DNA of 64,000 bases from NCBI GenBank assembly GCA_003008705.1, contig PDUO01000104.1, positions 1 to 64,000 of the forward strand, in the 5' to 3' direction. Within the stretch, counting starts at the first letter, position 1. Every line of letters begins with the position of its first letter. The translations under genes were made by a program, and so were the position numbers. Shown piece by piece: positions 1 to 11,409 of the stretch. The notes beneath the pieces were generated by a model. That model searched no databases, was not told where the DNA came from, and saw only the letters and a list, made by a program, of their open reading frames with translations. Source of the stretch: Pezicula radicicola (taxonomy: Eukaryota > Ascomycota > Leotiomycetes > Helotiales > Dermateaceae).

Positions 1-2290
1 TTATTAACTTTTTCTTTTTTTATTTAAATATTACTTAATTATTTATTAAAGGATTATAGATATTATATTTTATCTTTTTATTAATAAGAATATATTTAGA
101 ATAATATAAAGAATTATATATTATAAAGTACTTTATATTATTTTTTATATAATAAGAATAAAGAGATATCTTAATATTAAAAGTTTTAATATACTTATAT
201 AAATTTAATTAGTTATTAGTTTTTTTTAATTATAAGAGAGTTATAATAGAAAGAAGAATAAAATTATAATCTATTAATAAAGTCCTATAACTATTAATTA
301 AGTATAAGAATATACTAGTTAGATAAGAGATAGTATTATAAATATAATAAGATTCTTAATCTAAAGCTTAATTATAAACTTTAAGGGTACTTAGTATAAA
401 GAACTAAATAGTATATAAGATAAGAAGATTATATAATAAGTATTATATAATAAGGACTAGTAGATTAATTAGATTAGTTAGATTAATTATAGAAAATATT
501 AATCTAAGAGATTTTAATAATTTATATTTATAAAGGTTTTATATAAGTAGATAATTATTCTCTCTTAGATAGAAGTTTTATATTTAATTTAAATATAATA
601 TCTTTATATATACTTAGTAACTAATAATCTTATTACTTCTTAACTTAGTAATAGTATCTTTATCTTATAATCTAAATTTAATATTACTTCTTTTAATTAA
701 TATTAAACTAAAGGATTATAGTTTTCTTATTTAGATTTAAATTAAAGTTTTTAGTTTTAATTAAATATAAATAATCTAAGTATTATATCTTTTCTTTATA
801 AAGGTATATAAAAGACTATTATTTTAAATTAGAATTTTAAAATCTATTACTTTAATTATTATACTCTTAAAGGATAAAGAATACTATATAGAAATAAAAA
901 TATCTAATTAATTATCTAGTAGTTTCTAAAGCTCTTTAATAGTTTTAGAAATTATTTATTAGTTTATAAAATAATTAGAGTTTTTTACTAGTATTAATTT
1001 ATTTTCTAATAGTTATATAAATTATAATTAACTAATTAAAATTAAAATAATTTACTACTAGTATAAAATTAATATAGATTTAATTTAAATTAATAATAAT
1101 TAATTTATATTTATAACTATTAGAATAAATATTTTTTTATTTCTAAAGTTATTTATTAATATCTTAATTCTTATTAATCTTTTTAAGATTATTTAAATAT
1201 TTTTCTATATTTATAATTTAATTAATAGTTTTTAACTTTAATCTTCTTTAGAGAAATTAAAGTTATCTCTAGATATTAGTATTACTTATAATATTATTTA
1301 AATAAGTTTTAAATAGTATTTAAATAATATAAATATTAATATTCTAGATTATTAATAATAAAGTTTAAATATTAGATTATTTAATTTTTTATTTATTAAT
1401 TTCTAAATTATATAAATTTAAAATAAACTAATATCTAATATTTTATATAGTTATCTCTAAACTAGTAAAGAGAGATACCTTAGTTAATATAAAAAACCTT
1501 ATAAATCTAATAAGTATTATAGATAAAGTAGACTTCTTATTTAGATTTAAATTAATAAATAATTAGATATTTACTCTATTAAATTAGATTATTTTATTAA
1601 TTATATTAAACTATATATTCTAGTCTTTTAGTATATTTAAGTAAATTAAATTCTTAATAGTTTTAAATATTTTAGATAATATACTAGACTAAGTAATAAT
1701 AATAAAGTTATCTAGATAGTTAGTTTATATTAATAGTTTATAATAGACTTATATAGATTATAGAATATTAAATTAGAGTATTATAAAGTAAATTTAATAA
1801 ATTTAAATTAGTTTAAATTATTAGATTAAATTAATTAAATTTAATAAGAAAATTAATCTAAGATATTAAAGAAATATAGATAGTAAACTAAATAAGATTT
1901 AAATAAATACTAATTATAATAGAATAGAGTAATAAGTATTACTTAGATAATTAATAGCTTAGAATAATAAATAAAACTCTTATTAATAAATATAAAATTA
2001 TTTAATTTTAGTAGAAAATAAAGATATTTATTATAGAGAAGTAATAACTAGACTTATAACTATAAACCCTTAATTACCTTAAATATATAGTATATAGAGA
2101 AAGTATAGAATATAATAAAAATTATAAATAAAGACTTAATTACTTCTACCTATTAGATAGGAGGAAGTCTAGACTTATATATTTAAAGGAGAGGTATCTA
2201 AAATAGGTCTAGATCTATATAAAATAAGGTATTTAAGATATTGATCTATTAATATAAAAATAGTACTATACTAGGCTAGAATAGTTAGAA
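1..2290. repeat. RIP-burned AT-rich block
   Basis: The stretch is almost pure A/T with isolated G/C, full of stop codons in all frames, and stops abruptly near 2290-2300, where ordinary mixed sequence begins. No open frame, TIR or LTR can be read. In Pezizomycotina such blocks are normally repeated elements mutated by repeat-induced point mutation. The original element cannot be named from this sequence. Confidence 0.8.
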
Positions 2291-2344
2291 TTAATCTACG
2301 ATTTCGGAGGGATCAGCGGGTACCAGGGCTACCAGAAATGAAGA

Positions 2345-3758
2345 TATATTAGAAATACATGATTACAGGCCGACATCTTGATATAGAACGAGGCCTTTGA
2401 ATGACTATCTGAACGAGGAACGTATAGCAAATCTTGCCTTCAATTTCTGTTTTTAAATCCATCTTACAACACCATCGTCATGGCTACGAAATTTGCTTGT
2501 GAGTAGGAGAGACTTCAGATTATCGTCATTGTCCATGATCTCGCTAGTAGTTGCAGCATCAATTTTATTCTCGTAGATATCCTAGAGCCTAACTGTACGA
2601 TTACTTCGTAATAGAAGATCATCCACACCTAGCTTTCGAGGAGCAGGAATCCGGGCTCGAAGTAAGTCTCTATACGTAATTTTGGGAAGATGATCCCACA
2701 AAATATTCTTATTGAAAACGATCTCTTTTCGTCCCTGAGGCAGTAGTTCATTGAATATTCCTTTCGATTGTAAGATGAAGAGATCTTCTGTATTAACGTC
2801 ATGGAAGAGGAATAGACACTCTGGTGCTGCACTGAATACGGGTAGCCCGACAGAGACATTGCACGAAGTTGGCTTATGGGTTTTGTAGCCGAAGATGGCA
2901 ACTATGCAAGCAGTGCCATAAAGCCCATTTTGGCGTAAGCTATTCGAGAAGTTTTGGATTTCGTCGTCTTTAATTTCGCCATCGGTGAACAGGAGCCAAC
3001 AACAGCATTTACTGAGTATGCCGACAGCCTTCGATTCTGACGTAAGAACAGAAGGTTGAGTACCACCACCAGTAGATTTCAATAATGGGAGAGAATCCGG
3101 TGCTGTAATATCATGCAAGTGGTGATCCCAAGGAAGAATACGGACGCTGTTGGTTGCTTGATCAGACAGGACATCGCAAATATTCTGGGCGGCCTTGATA
3201 TCTTGCTCCAAAAATCGACCTCTTGTACTACCGGATATATCTACCGCGACGGCAATTGTGATGTCGTGAAAGTTCGGCAAAGGACTCGTCTCGCTTGGTC
3301 GCTGAAGAGGCTTTTCGAATGGAGTACCTGCGATACTTTCTACTGGTCGCCGCAGGGGTTCTTCCAGGATGCTCTGCTTCGGTTCATCTCTCTGTTCTCG
3401 AGTTCCTGAAGCTGGCCGCAAGGATCTGACGTTTTCGGCTGAAGAGTCTTCATTCAGGGAAGTCTTGGGAGTAGATGGGGCATTTGACAGATGCCCTTTG
3501 GAAGTGCCTGTAGGAGAAGCAGGTGAGCTCAACAAGCTACCCAAGGCACGACCCTTTGATATAGACCAACTGCCAAAGAACTTGGGTCTTGGAATCCGTG
3601 GACTCGCTCGCCCTGCAGTGGTTAGTAATTCGCAGATATTCTTCAAGGTACAAGCAACAGCTACCTTTACTAGATTTCTTTGAGCGGCCTGAATTTCCAG
3701 GAGGTTCGAGATCTATAGGAATCGAGGTCTCTATTAAGGGTTTCGCTGGCTTGGCCAT
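2345..3758 (-). pseudogene. VWA-domain protein, interrupted
   Basis: The likely start is the ATG at 3756-3758 (MAKPAKPL), which sits in a good context. About 32 codons later the frame must shift by one base near 3670 to enter the main open tract. That tract carries a von Willebrand factor A domain: a hydrophobic strand followed by the MIDAS motif DISGS (AVAVDISGSTRG), a TGGGT segment, and LFTDGEIKDDE, which fits the MIDAS threonine/aspartate strands. The N-terminal 120 residues are Ser/Pro-rich and probably disordered. The frame stops at TAG (2582-2584) but stays protein-like to about 2345, with only a few more stops, so the true C-terminus was longer. VWA domains bind metal-dependent protein ligands; the partner is unknown. 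The damage fits RIP plus one indel. A very short intron cannot be excluded at the frame change, but no canonical one of fungal size is visible. Confidence 0.6.
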
Positions 3759-4110
3759 GGCTGCGGAATGGCTGTCTTGTGTAAAAATGGCAATGCGCAA
3801 GAAGATGGACGTCGAAATGGTATATGGTTTCGTTTGATAGCAGATGTTGAGAACTGATATCTTCGCCGTCAATCAAGGTGAGGCAGAGCCGAACATTAAT
3901 CGCTGAACTTTCTTCGGAAGTCTTGGAGACGGTTCATATCTCGTGCGTTCACCTTGTTGAGACTTCAACCTTGAAATCTGCCTTGTAATCATTTTCAGCT
4001 ATTCCTACATAAGGGCTGATTCCCAATAACCAAATGCTGAGTGAATGGTAAGGTGTCACACCACCGAGTACGCGGGGGAGACCTGTCGCGCGGCAGCACG
4101 AAGATCACAA

Positions 4111-4647
4111 CTACCACTTGCACTTGTGGCAGAAAGAGACGTCTGCGCCCCGGGCGATACTATTGAGCGCCAATGATTGGGTGGCAAGCTTCTTCTCCGG
4201 GATGCTTTCGCTTTTGCTTTTGCTTTTGTTCGATGGGATGACTTGGCAACATAACCTTGGGCTGCTTTTGATGATATGCACGGTTTTGTGGAAAGTGCTC
4301 GTTGGCTGGGGCGGGAGGGCATGGTAATATTGTGAGCACATCTCGATCGTTTAGGGAGGGGGTAATAACATACCAATCGATGACTTAGCTGGCAAGTCTT
4401 TATTCTCGGCTAGGTGTTCTTTCAGAAATGGCGGAAGAATCCAACCTGACGGAAGTGAGCCTGAGTATTTGGATCGGGATGTATTCATAGAGGAGCTTGC
4501 TGTCCCGTGATCTCGCGGTATTTCTGGCCATAGAACGTCGTTGTTCTCTAGGCGATCGGATTCATTGGAAGAGCTGGGTCGCAAGACAGATGAGACGGCC
4601 AAGTTGATACCAAGCGAGGATGAGTAGCTGGGTTTCTTGGGTGGCAT
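4111..4647 (-). pseudogene. Unidentified coding tract upstream of VWA gene
   Basis: From the ATG at 4645-4647 (MPPKKPSYSSS) about 90 codons read as a Ser-rich protein with a conserved-looking patch (SGWILPPFLKEHLAENKD). The frame then meets a GTATGT donor near 4372, and reading resumes in another frame that ends FCHKCKW at a stop. The only AG within reach gives an intron of about 32 nt, shorter than fungal introns, so either the acceptor is lost or the gene is broken. The CHKCKW end suggests the start of a zinc-binding segment. I do not recognise the family. It lies upstream of the VWA gene on the same strand and could be its former 5' part or a separate gene. Confidence 0.3.
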
Positions 4648-4701
4648 GGTCGGAATACTATAGATCATGGATACGAAATTTATAGAGCCAGATGTACTGG
4701 T

Positions 4702-6147
4702 GTGCCAGCTTCAATGCCTCATTTTATGTTCAAACTATCTGCGTTATGCCAATCTAAACCGCGATCAGATATCAGATATACGATTCTTGATGAGGAGGGC
4801 CTGAAAGTTTGGCTAGGTAACAGTGACCGAGCATCGCCAGCTCACTTCAATGTCGCTCCTGCCTTCATCTTCGCACTTTCCAGATATCATCTACCTACAG
4901 GAAAAGGGCTGCGAACCTGGACAAATGAACAGAACATATGCCAGCACAACTTTTGGTACGTCATGACTCAAGCACTGGCGGCAGCAACCAAATGGACCCT
5001 TTTCATTACTTACGCCTTGTCAACCACGATACAGATATTAGGGGTGCGAGAATCTTCTTATACTTCTCCTACAGACCCGAAAATAGATCGACTTCGGTCA
5101 TAGTGATCAACATGCTTCATGGCCACTGGCCCAAAACAGTGGAGGAGCCGCAAAAGCGCATCAGATATATCTTGAATGATCCGACCACACCCCATTTGAG
5201 AGGTGACTCTTGTTTTATCCATTTGGTCTACTTTACTACCATTCTGAAGTGGTGGATCAATACACTGGAAAGCATAGACACGCAACTAATATCATACGTA
5301 AGTTGTGCTGGCAACAACAAATAGCGGATACAAAGCTAATGCCAGACATAGAACGGGAACTGCAGAATGACCTCCAACACGGAACTGACCGAGAATTTCA
5401 TGAGAAGCTTAATAAGGCTCTGCATGCCATAGCCGCTTATCTCCATCGTTATGCGAGCGAGCTAAACTCTCTGGATGAGACACTTTCTGACATAAGAAAC
5501 TATCACAAATCAACGCATGATCTTGATGTGGCACCCAACGAAGTTGAAGCTCAAAAAATAGAGAATGGACTTTGGCAAATAACTTCGCAACTGCAACCAG
5601 GAAAACATTTCGAGGCCGACTTTGAAAAAAAGTTATAAAACATTCTTGCCTTAGTGAGTTACCGCGCAGGAAATAACAGGATCAAAGGCTCAATCATGAA
5701 ATAGCTATTCAATCGCATCCAACTTGGAAACGGCCGCACAATGGTAGCGAATAACGCTGCTATGCACGAAATCCTCAGAGTAACGCAAGAGGAGACTAAA
5801 GCTTCCTAGGCAATGGCGGTTAGAGCTTATGAGTTGACGGATGAAATGAAAAAAGATAGTCTATCAACGAAGATCATCGCTGTCTTAACTATGTTCTTTC
5901 TGCCTGGGACCTCCTTTGCCATAAGTACTTGGATCAAGAGAAAACTGCTGGGTAATATTACTGGTACTGATATCTACAGGCTATCTTGGCTATGCTGTTT
6001 TTTACACAGAGTCCATGGCTTGACGATGCTTCTAGATTCTGGGTTTGGGTTGTTCTCACGGTTCCAATAAACCGGGCTTGCGTTCGCCTTTTACATATAC
6101 TTGAAGCATCGAGGCGAATGGAGATCCAAAAGCGCAATCGATACTGA
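4702..6147 (+). pseudogene. CorA-like Mg2+ transporter-type protein, broken
   Basis: Four successive tracts in different frames together resemble the fungal CorA-like proteins that end in two membrane helices. Near 4770 there is a globular N-terminal part (LDEEGLKVWLG). At 5100-5300 comes the middle domain. At 5330-5810 there is a long helical region (ERELQNDLQ to LRVTQEETKAS), then MKKDSLSTKIIAVLTMFFLPGTSFA, typical of the first C-terminal helix. After a presumed intron (about 5919-5977) follows LAMLFFTQSPWLDDASRFWV, the second helix segment. The donor of that intron reads ATAAGT where GTAAGT is expected, a G-to-A change as RIP would give. Additional stops (TAG before MAVRAYEL, TAA near 5636) confirm inactivation. 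Family membership rests on the helix/loop pattern only. Confidence 0.5.
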
Positions 6148-6523
6148 GAGTGGAAACTGATGGGATGAAGGGTTTTCTAGGAATTGTATCATTATGCTAG
6201 AGCAAGATCTTTTAGCTATCCCTTACTCCCAGCAGTAGTCAACATGTAGGCTTCGTCACGCACCCCTTGACCCTAGAATTCACTATTATACACTATAGTC
6301 TGCAAATTGCCTCTTACTTTGATTCCAACATTATCTCCACTAAGTAAGAGCAGGTGCAAGGAGGTTATAGGTGAGGTTCCTTGTAAGGACTGCAATATCA
6401 TTACTACATTGCTATAAAATTCCACCCTAGAAAACAATCTTTTTTTTCTTTAGTCATATCTCCTTCTAAGAACCATAATCTAAAAGCCTACCCAATTGTA
6501 TTCTCAGAATTCATTCCACCCCT
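6148..6523. other. Intergenic, no gene seen
   Basis: Between the end of the transporter relic and the end of the next minus-strand gene there is no supported coding sequence, repeat or RNA gene. Both neighbours end here (convergent), so it should hold their 3' ends. Confidence 0.5.
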
Positions 6524-8292
6524 TTACTCGCTTTCCAGACGCATACTCACTAACAATGCCAGAATAAGCATAACGTGTTTGATATCCCTTGTACGGTCTA
6601 AGCGAGCAGGACCGTACTCATACACCCGTAACATATCCATTGCATTAAGTTCCGGGACGTAGACGGTCTCGGACTGTTCTCTGCTAGTGATGTAATCCAG
6701 CCACCGTAATGGCATTTCGGCAATACTAAGGTAAAAATTACCTTTAGCGAATGAGAAGAGGAGCTGTGTTGCGACTCCGTTTCTGTTGGAAAGCTTTGGT
6801 TAGTTGCTAGATCGCTTGTTGTAAAAGGTGACAGATGGATGGTACTCAAGGAAGAGGAAGAGGAAGAGGTAAAACACAATTATACTTACTTGTTTTCCTG
6901 GGCTTTCTTCCGAAGGGTTTCGCCGCCCATATAAGCTAGGGCTACAATCTCTGCTGTTTCTTGCCGGCGGACCTGATCTAGGTATTTTATTACATTGAAC
7001 TTAACCCGTCCGGAAACCTTGACCTCGAAGATAGCAAGGTATTGGTCGGTAATTGACGACGACTGCTGGCTGCTGCTCAATAGGCCATCGGATAGAAACC
7101 CATCGATACAGGCGTTGAAATTGCCGCTATCTCTTCCAGAACAACTCCCAAAGACGAACCGCTTTTGATCTGACCTGGCCATAATCTGTGGCTGCGGACC
7201 ACCCTGGATCGTAATCAGAAAGCTGTTCATGAGTACGGTCAGGAACTCGGCCTGAACGCTTTCGGTCTGTAGTCGCCTTGGATTCTCTTCGGCTTCATCC
7301 TCGGCTTCATCCTCAGCTTCATGTTGGGTCGATTGGCTTGTAGTAGCTGGTTGCTGATGAAGAGTAGTAGCTCTTCCATCCTGCTCGCGCGCTGATATTA
7401 GTGCCTTGCTGCAGCTGGTAATCGGGAAGGGACTTCTCACCTGTCGCTGAGTTGCACGTCTCGAAGGACTATCATCGTCGTCCAACGCCAGATTACCCAT
7501 ACTGGTGGGCAAATAATCCAGGATATCATTGCTGTCATTCTTCTCAAGCGGGTCATTATCATGGTCAAGCTGTATGCTGCCTTGCCGGGTATAGTTGAGC
7601 TTGGAGCTGGAGGCGTTAAGTAGAAAAAGAGGCCGCTCTATTCTGAGTTGTTGTACAGCCTCCTTATTACAAAAGGTCTTCCTCCAGTCTAGGTCACAAA
7701 GAGCTGTCCAGACATAGGCAAAGATGCCCAGAGACTCAGCGCAAGATGTTGTGCGATTAGGTGTAGGATAGTTATCTACCCAATGCAGAAAAGTATGAAA
7801 AAAATGAAGGGCATTGCTAGATTGAATTTGAGGAGGATCCTTGTAGGATTTCCGTGGAGCTGGCGGTGGTGCTCTTGGCTTGTCGCTAAGCTCTTGTTCG
7901 GTCGGTGTTGCTTTGGAAAATGGATTGGAAGAAGGCTGAGCGGCTGAAGTTCTGACAGGAGTGCTTGGAGATTTTGTACGCTGACCATCCTGATGTCGCT
8001 TATCATCATGATCAATTTCTATCAGCTCCAATGCGCTTCTTACAGAGGCCTCATGACTCTTGGATACAAGACCTAAGTTGCTTAAACGGTTGATAATGGC
8101 CTGAATATCAAATGATAAAGGTTTGGGTCTTAGTTCGCGGAAGAAGAGATGTACCTTTTCAGGAATCTTATTCGCAGAGAAATGGCTATGTTTAGGATTG
8201 ATATCCTTTAACGTCTTGTTAGCAATATCGTGGTTGTGAACAAGGTCAGTCCAGGCCTTCATGAGGCTTGGAAACTGATCATTATCCTCCAT
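6524..8292 (-). CDS. PD-(D/E)XK-like nuclease-fold protein, intact
   Basis: Two exons give about 553 residues. Exon 1 runs 8292-6890 from an ATG in a good context (accATGG). Upstream in-frame codons to 8352 lack an ATG. The intron is 6889-6783 (107 nt) with donor GTAAGT, branch CTAAC and acceptor CAG. Exon 2 (6782-6524) continues in frame as KNGVATQLLFSFAKGNFYLS. The middle is low-complexity, Asp/Ser-rich, with an EAEDEAEDEAEE run. The C-terminal third holds ACIDGFLSDG followed about 20 residues later by YLAIFEVKVSG. The Asp then Glu-x-Lys spacing between strands is the signature of the PD-(D/E)XK nuclease fold, seen in many fungal hypothetical proteins. No stop or frameshift is present, unlike most neighbours. 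It is head-to-head with the next gene, 263 bp apart. Function is unknown; the nuclease-fold assignment is inference. Confidence 0.75.
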
Positions 8293-8555
8293 GGTATTTG
8301 CTGGTGTTGGTCTGTTGTGTTGGTCTCTTCTGTCTTTCTGTCTGTTTGTCACTTACTCACTCACTATTCCACCGTTTGTCTACTCACGTGTTCCTCACGT
8401 GTTTGATAATGAGAGAACACACTAACCTCTTCTCGTTAGCAACATCACGAGATGCTCATGTCGTCATTTGTGTTTGTCGTTGTTGTCGTCGTCGTTAAGA
8501 TGTTTGTTTGTTTTAACAAAAAACAAAAACAAAAACAACCAACGCGGTCGCCAGA
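8293..8555. promoter_or_regulatory. Shared divergent intergenic region
   Basis: 263 bp separate two intact, divergently oriented start codons. The stretch contains CACGTG-type motifs (twice near 8385-8400, CTCACGTGTTCCTCACGTG), CGTCGTCGT runs and an A/C-rich tract (AAAACAAAAACAAAAACAACC) just before the plus-strand start. Co-regulation of the pair is an inference from spacing. The CACGTG boxes are potential bHLH sites. Confidence 0.4.
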
Positions 8556-9929
8556 ATGAGTGCGCAAGAAGACAAGCACAGCTTCATTAAAGGAATTCTT
8601 GTCGACATCGTCAGTTATGTTTTGGCACTACAACAGGACAAGGACAAAGACAAAGACAAGGACTACTGGCTGCCCTGGTTAAGTCTCCAACAACAGCAGG
8701 ACCATGTCTCCATCACCAATGCTTCTGATCATCACTACCATGACAACCATTACCGCCCATCTCCCTACAAGGACGACGAGACCAACGACCGAGCTGACAA
8801 GAGCCTTCCCAAGTTGGACATCGACATGACTCCTATAGGCCTTTATATTGCCGTTGGAAAACGCCAACCACGTGCATATGAGTGGGCATCTCTTCTGGCT
8901 AATGCTTGTTCTAGCTTGTCAATGTTGACACGCCTAAATGCTCTATGCTGCCGAGAGTATGTAGCTCCCATTCCCCTCTCCTCTCTCCCCTCTCCTTTCT
9001 CCCCTCTCCCCTCTCCTACTACTCTGTCTTGAATCTGCTAACAGGAGTTTCATGGTCTGTAGAATCGATCCTGACGCACGCTGGGAATATGTGCTAGGCA
9101 AATCCCGACGCTCATGGTCCCTTTTTTCGATCCTCGACAAGAACGTCGATGTCTCCTATGCTCAACCCGATAAGCAGCAGCTCAACAAGAAGAGAGAGCT
9201 GGTATATGGTGCTATCATGTACTATAGTCAGATCGTGGGCACACCTCCAGATGATGGATGCGAACACATCCTCCCAGGTGAAGCTGTTTGCGCCCTCGCA
9301 ATCCTTATATATCAATTAACGATGCGAACCTATCTTGCCGACAGTAACCGCACTGTGAATGATGAGTACAAGGTATATCTTTCACTCTGGTCTTTTCCTC
9401 TACACAAGCTAACCGTTGGCTATATCTCTAGGCTCGAATTTTTAGTGTAACGTCGAGAGTTATCCGTGTCTTAGATATTACTCTCGATCCCTATGACAAC
9501 CCTAACCTTCACTTCCAACTTGTACACACAGTTACACTCCCCGACAACGATCAGGCTAGCTACTATCAATTTGAGAAGGAATGGTATCGGCTAGTAGAAC
9601 TCACATCTGCCTTGGAAAAGCCGAAAATCCCACTGGTGGAAGGCGCGACAAAGGATAAGCAGACACGTGGACCAGATCAAGAAGTTACACCAGAAGGGCA
9701 TAGTGTTGGCACGGGATTGTTGGGCGGTATAAGACAACAACAAATACTGCCAGGAACAACAGGACAGGACGGCAGTAAGAGTACAAGCGAGGCTAAGCGA
9801 CAGGTATCTGGGGAGACAATGGCCTCAGAGGATTTAGAGGTTGACCGACCCCGGAAGGCTTCGGGTGATTCTTCTTCTACAAGCGAAAGCAAGCAAGAGA
9901 GTGGTTCCGATTCTAGCAACTTAACATAA
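8556..9929 (+). CDS. Uncharacterised 408-residue protein, intact, 3 exons
   Basis: Exons are 8556-8956, 9045-9372 and 9432-9929. Intron 1 (88 nt) has donor GTATGT and ends GCTAACAG. Intron 2 (59 nt) has donor GTATAT, a CTAAC branch and acceptor TAG. All phases agree, giving 1227 nt. The N-terminus has a KDKDKDKD run, then a His/Asp-rich stretch. A globular core begins near residue 85 (MTPIGLYIAVGK) and includes DARWEYVLGKSRRSW and GEAVCALAILIYQLTMRTYL. A strand-rich part (FSVTSRVIRVLDITLDPYD) follows. The last 100 residues are Gly/Ser/Gln/Lys-rich and disordered. Exon 1 ends near a polypyrimidine run (CTCTCC repeats), which lies in the intron. I do not recognise a family. It has no RIP-type stops and shares a divergent promoter region with the PD-(D/E)XK-like gene, so a joint role is possible. 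Confidence 0.75.
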
Positions 9930-10094
9930 TAGGGTTTAGAGGGGATAGATTGGAATGTCAGAGTATTCAAGCTAGTATTGTTAGGGCCTCAGGGATTTGG
10001 AAGGGAGTTGGAGTTATGTTTGTCTTGCATCTTTAGTAGGGCGTTGTAATAGTCATAAACTAGTCATTGGACAGACCATCAGGGGTTTGCTCGC

Positions 10095-10769
10095 TCACTG
10101 CCAGAGACGTGGGTTCTTGAGTTTGCTGTCACGATTCTTGATTACCACAATAACGTCCTCGTATAACTTGTTCATCGCGAGAGGGAGAGACTTTTTCGCC
10201 AGGTTGATGAGATCGGAACTGTCTTCTGTCCTATCTTTAAGATCCTTAAGCGTAGTGCTTGCCCAAAGGAAGCTTCCCTCAACCTCAGTCTCTAAAGTCT
10301 TTGTGACGAAAAACGTAGTAAGCCCGGTCTTGTTTTTTGTAGAGCTGGGTATTGTAACGCGGAGAGAACGAATGTATACTTCTACGAAGCGAGTGTAGTC
10401 CCGCTGCTTGGCTATAAAAGACGTCATCATGGCAGGATGACGGGGGTCTTGCTACGGAGTAGTATTGATAAGGGACTGACGGTCGAGCAGCCAACTAAGG
10501 CGGATGATCGCAGCCGCGGGTACCTTTCGGGTCAAAGATGAGGATACGGATGATCATCAGCGGAGGGAATTACTTACTTTCAGACAAGGTTTGTTCTTAT
10601 CCGCACAACGGTTGCAGACATTTCTACCCCGCTGCTTCGTGAATCTAAGGGTAGGGTCCGCAGCTAGGTTCTTCGAACAACGAAGACAGCAGGGGCGAGA
10701 AAGTCGAGGAGCAGCACTAGTAGCCCGAGGGGCAATGCCGTGGTGCTAGGGGAAGACGTTACCTGACAT
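10095..10769 (-). pseudogene. Zinc-finger-like fungal protein, RIP stops
   Basis: From the ATG at 10767-10769 (MSGNVFP) the frame meets TAG at codon 8, then continues as an Arg-rich segment and a Cys cluster CCLRCSKN, NVCNRCADKNKPC. This C-x2-C ... C-x2-C-x6-C pattern belongs to a common but poorly named group of fungal proteins. A GTAAGT donor follows immediately; reading resumes at VPAAAIIRLSW, hits a second TAG (CAG to TAG) and ends with an open helical tract of about 110 codons (MMTSFIAKQ to RLWQ) at 10095. Two TAG codons in otherwise coherent sequence indicate RIP inactivation. The gene converges on the intact 408-residue gene. Confidence 0.5.
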
Positions 10770-11409
10770 TTTGAAGATTTTTTTGATTAATGATTGTAGA
10801 AAAAGAAGAGTAGACGAACAAAAGACGTTGAGTAGTAGTAGTGGTGGTAGTGAGGTTGTGAGTTGAGGTTGTTGTTGTTGAAAGGGGGAAGAAGCGAGAG
10901 GGGGATGAAGCGAGGTATTTGTACTCGTCAGGGAGAGGGCTACCTAGGGGTGATTCGGGCTGAGGCTGTCTATCAACCAAAAAGGGCCGTAGAGGAGGAA
11001 CTGTGCGACACGCCACTTTTGAAGTTGTTTTGGAGTGCGTTCGGTGATAACCCCAATAGATATGTCTAAATCGTCGATGGTCGAGCAATAGTCGAGCTAG
11101 TTCACATTACCAAGCCCCGATTGGCCTATATACCCAATTTCCTGATAGGCTTATCTCTTGTTTCTATTGTTCCGTGAGTAGAAAAATTACCATGCGAATT
11201 ACGAAGTCGATATGGCCCTGTCTGATGGCCTTTAAATCCCTTGCGATGGTACAATACGTTCCCACCAAATGGGACAAAAGAACAAACACATCCTATCTCA
11301 AAAACCTAAAGCCATATTAGAAGCATACCGTGGCGTAAAAGATCTATCTTTCCCAACGGTTATCTCCCTAGCGAGTACCACTTCTGCATAAGCAGCCGGC
11401 TCATAGTAC

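Noticed and set aside
8957..9032. Extension of the first exon of the 408-residue gene through a CTCTCC run
   Set aside because: A canonical intron (GTATGT to GCTAACAG) removes it and restores a long frame.
10759..11088. 109-codon minus-strand frame rich in Thr
   Set aside because: It lies in the upstream region of the zinc-finger-like relic, with repetitive TGTTG/TAGTAG runs; more likely leader or promoter sequence.
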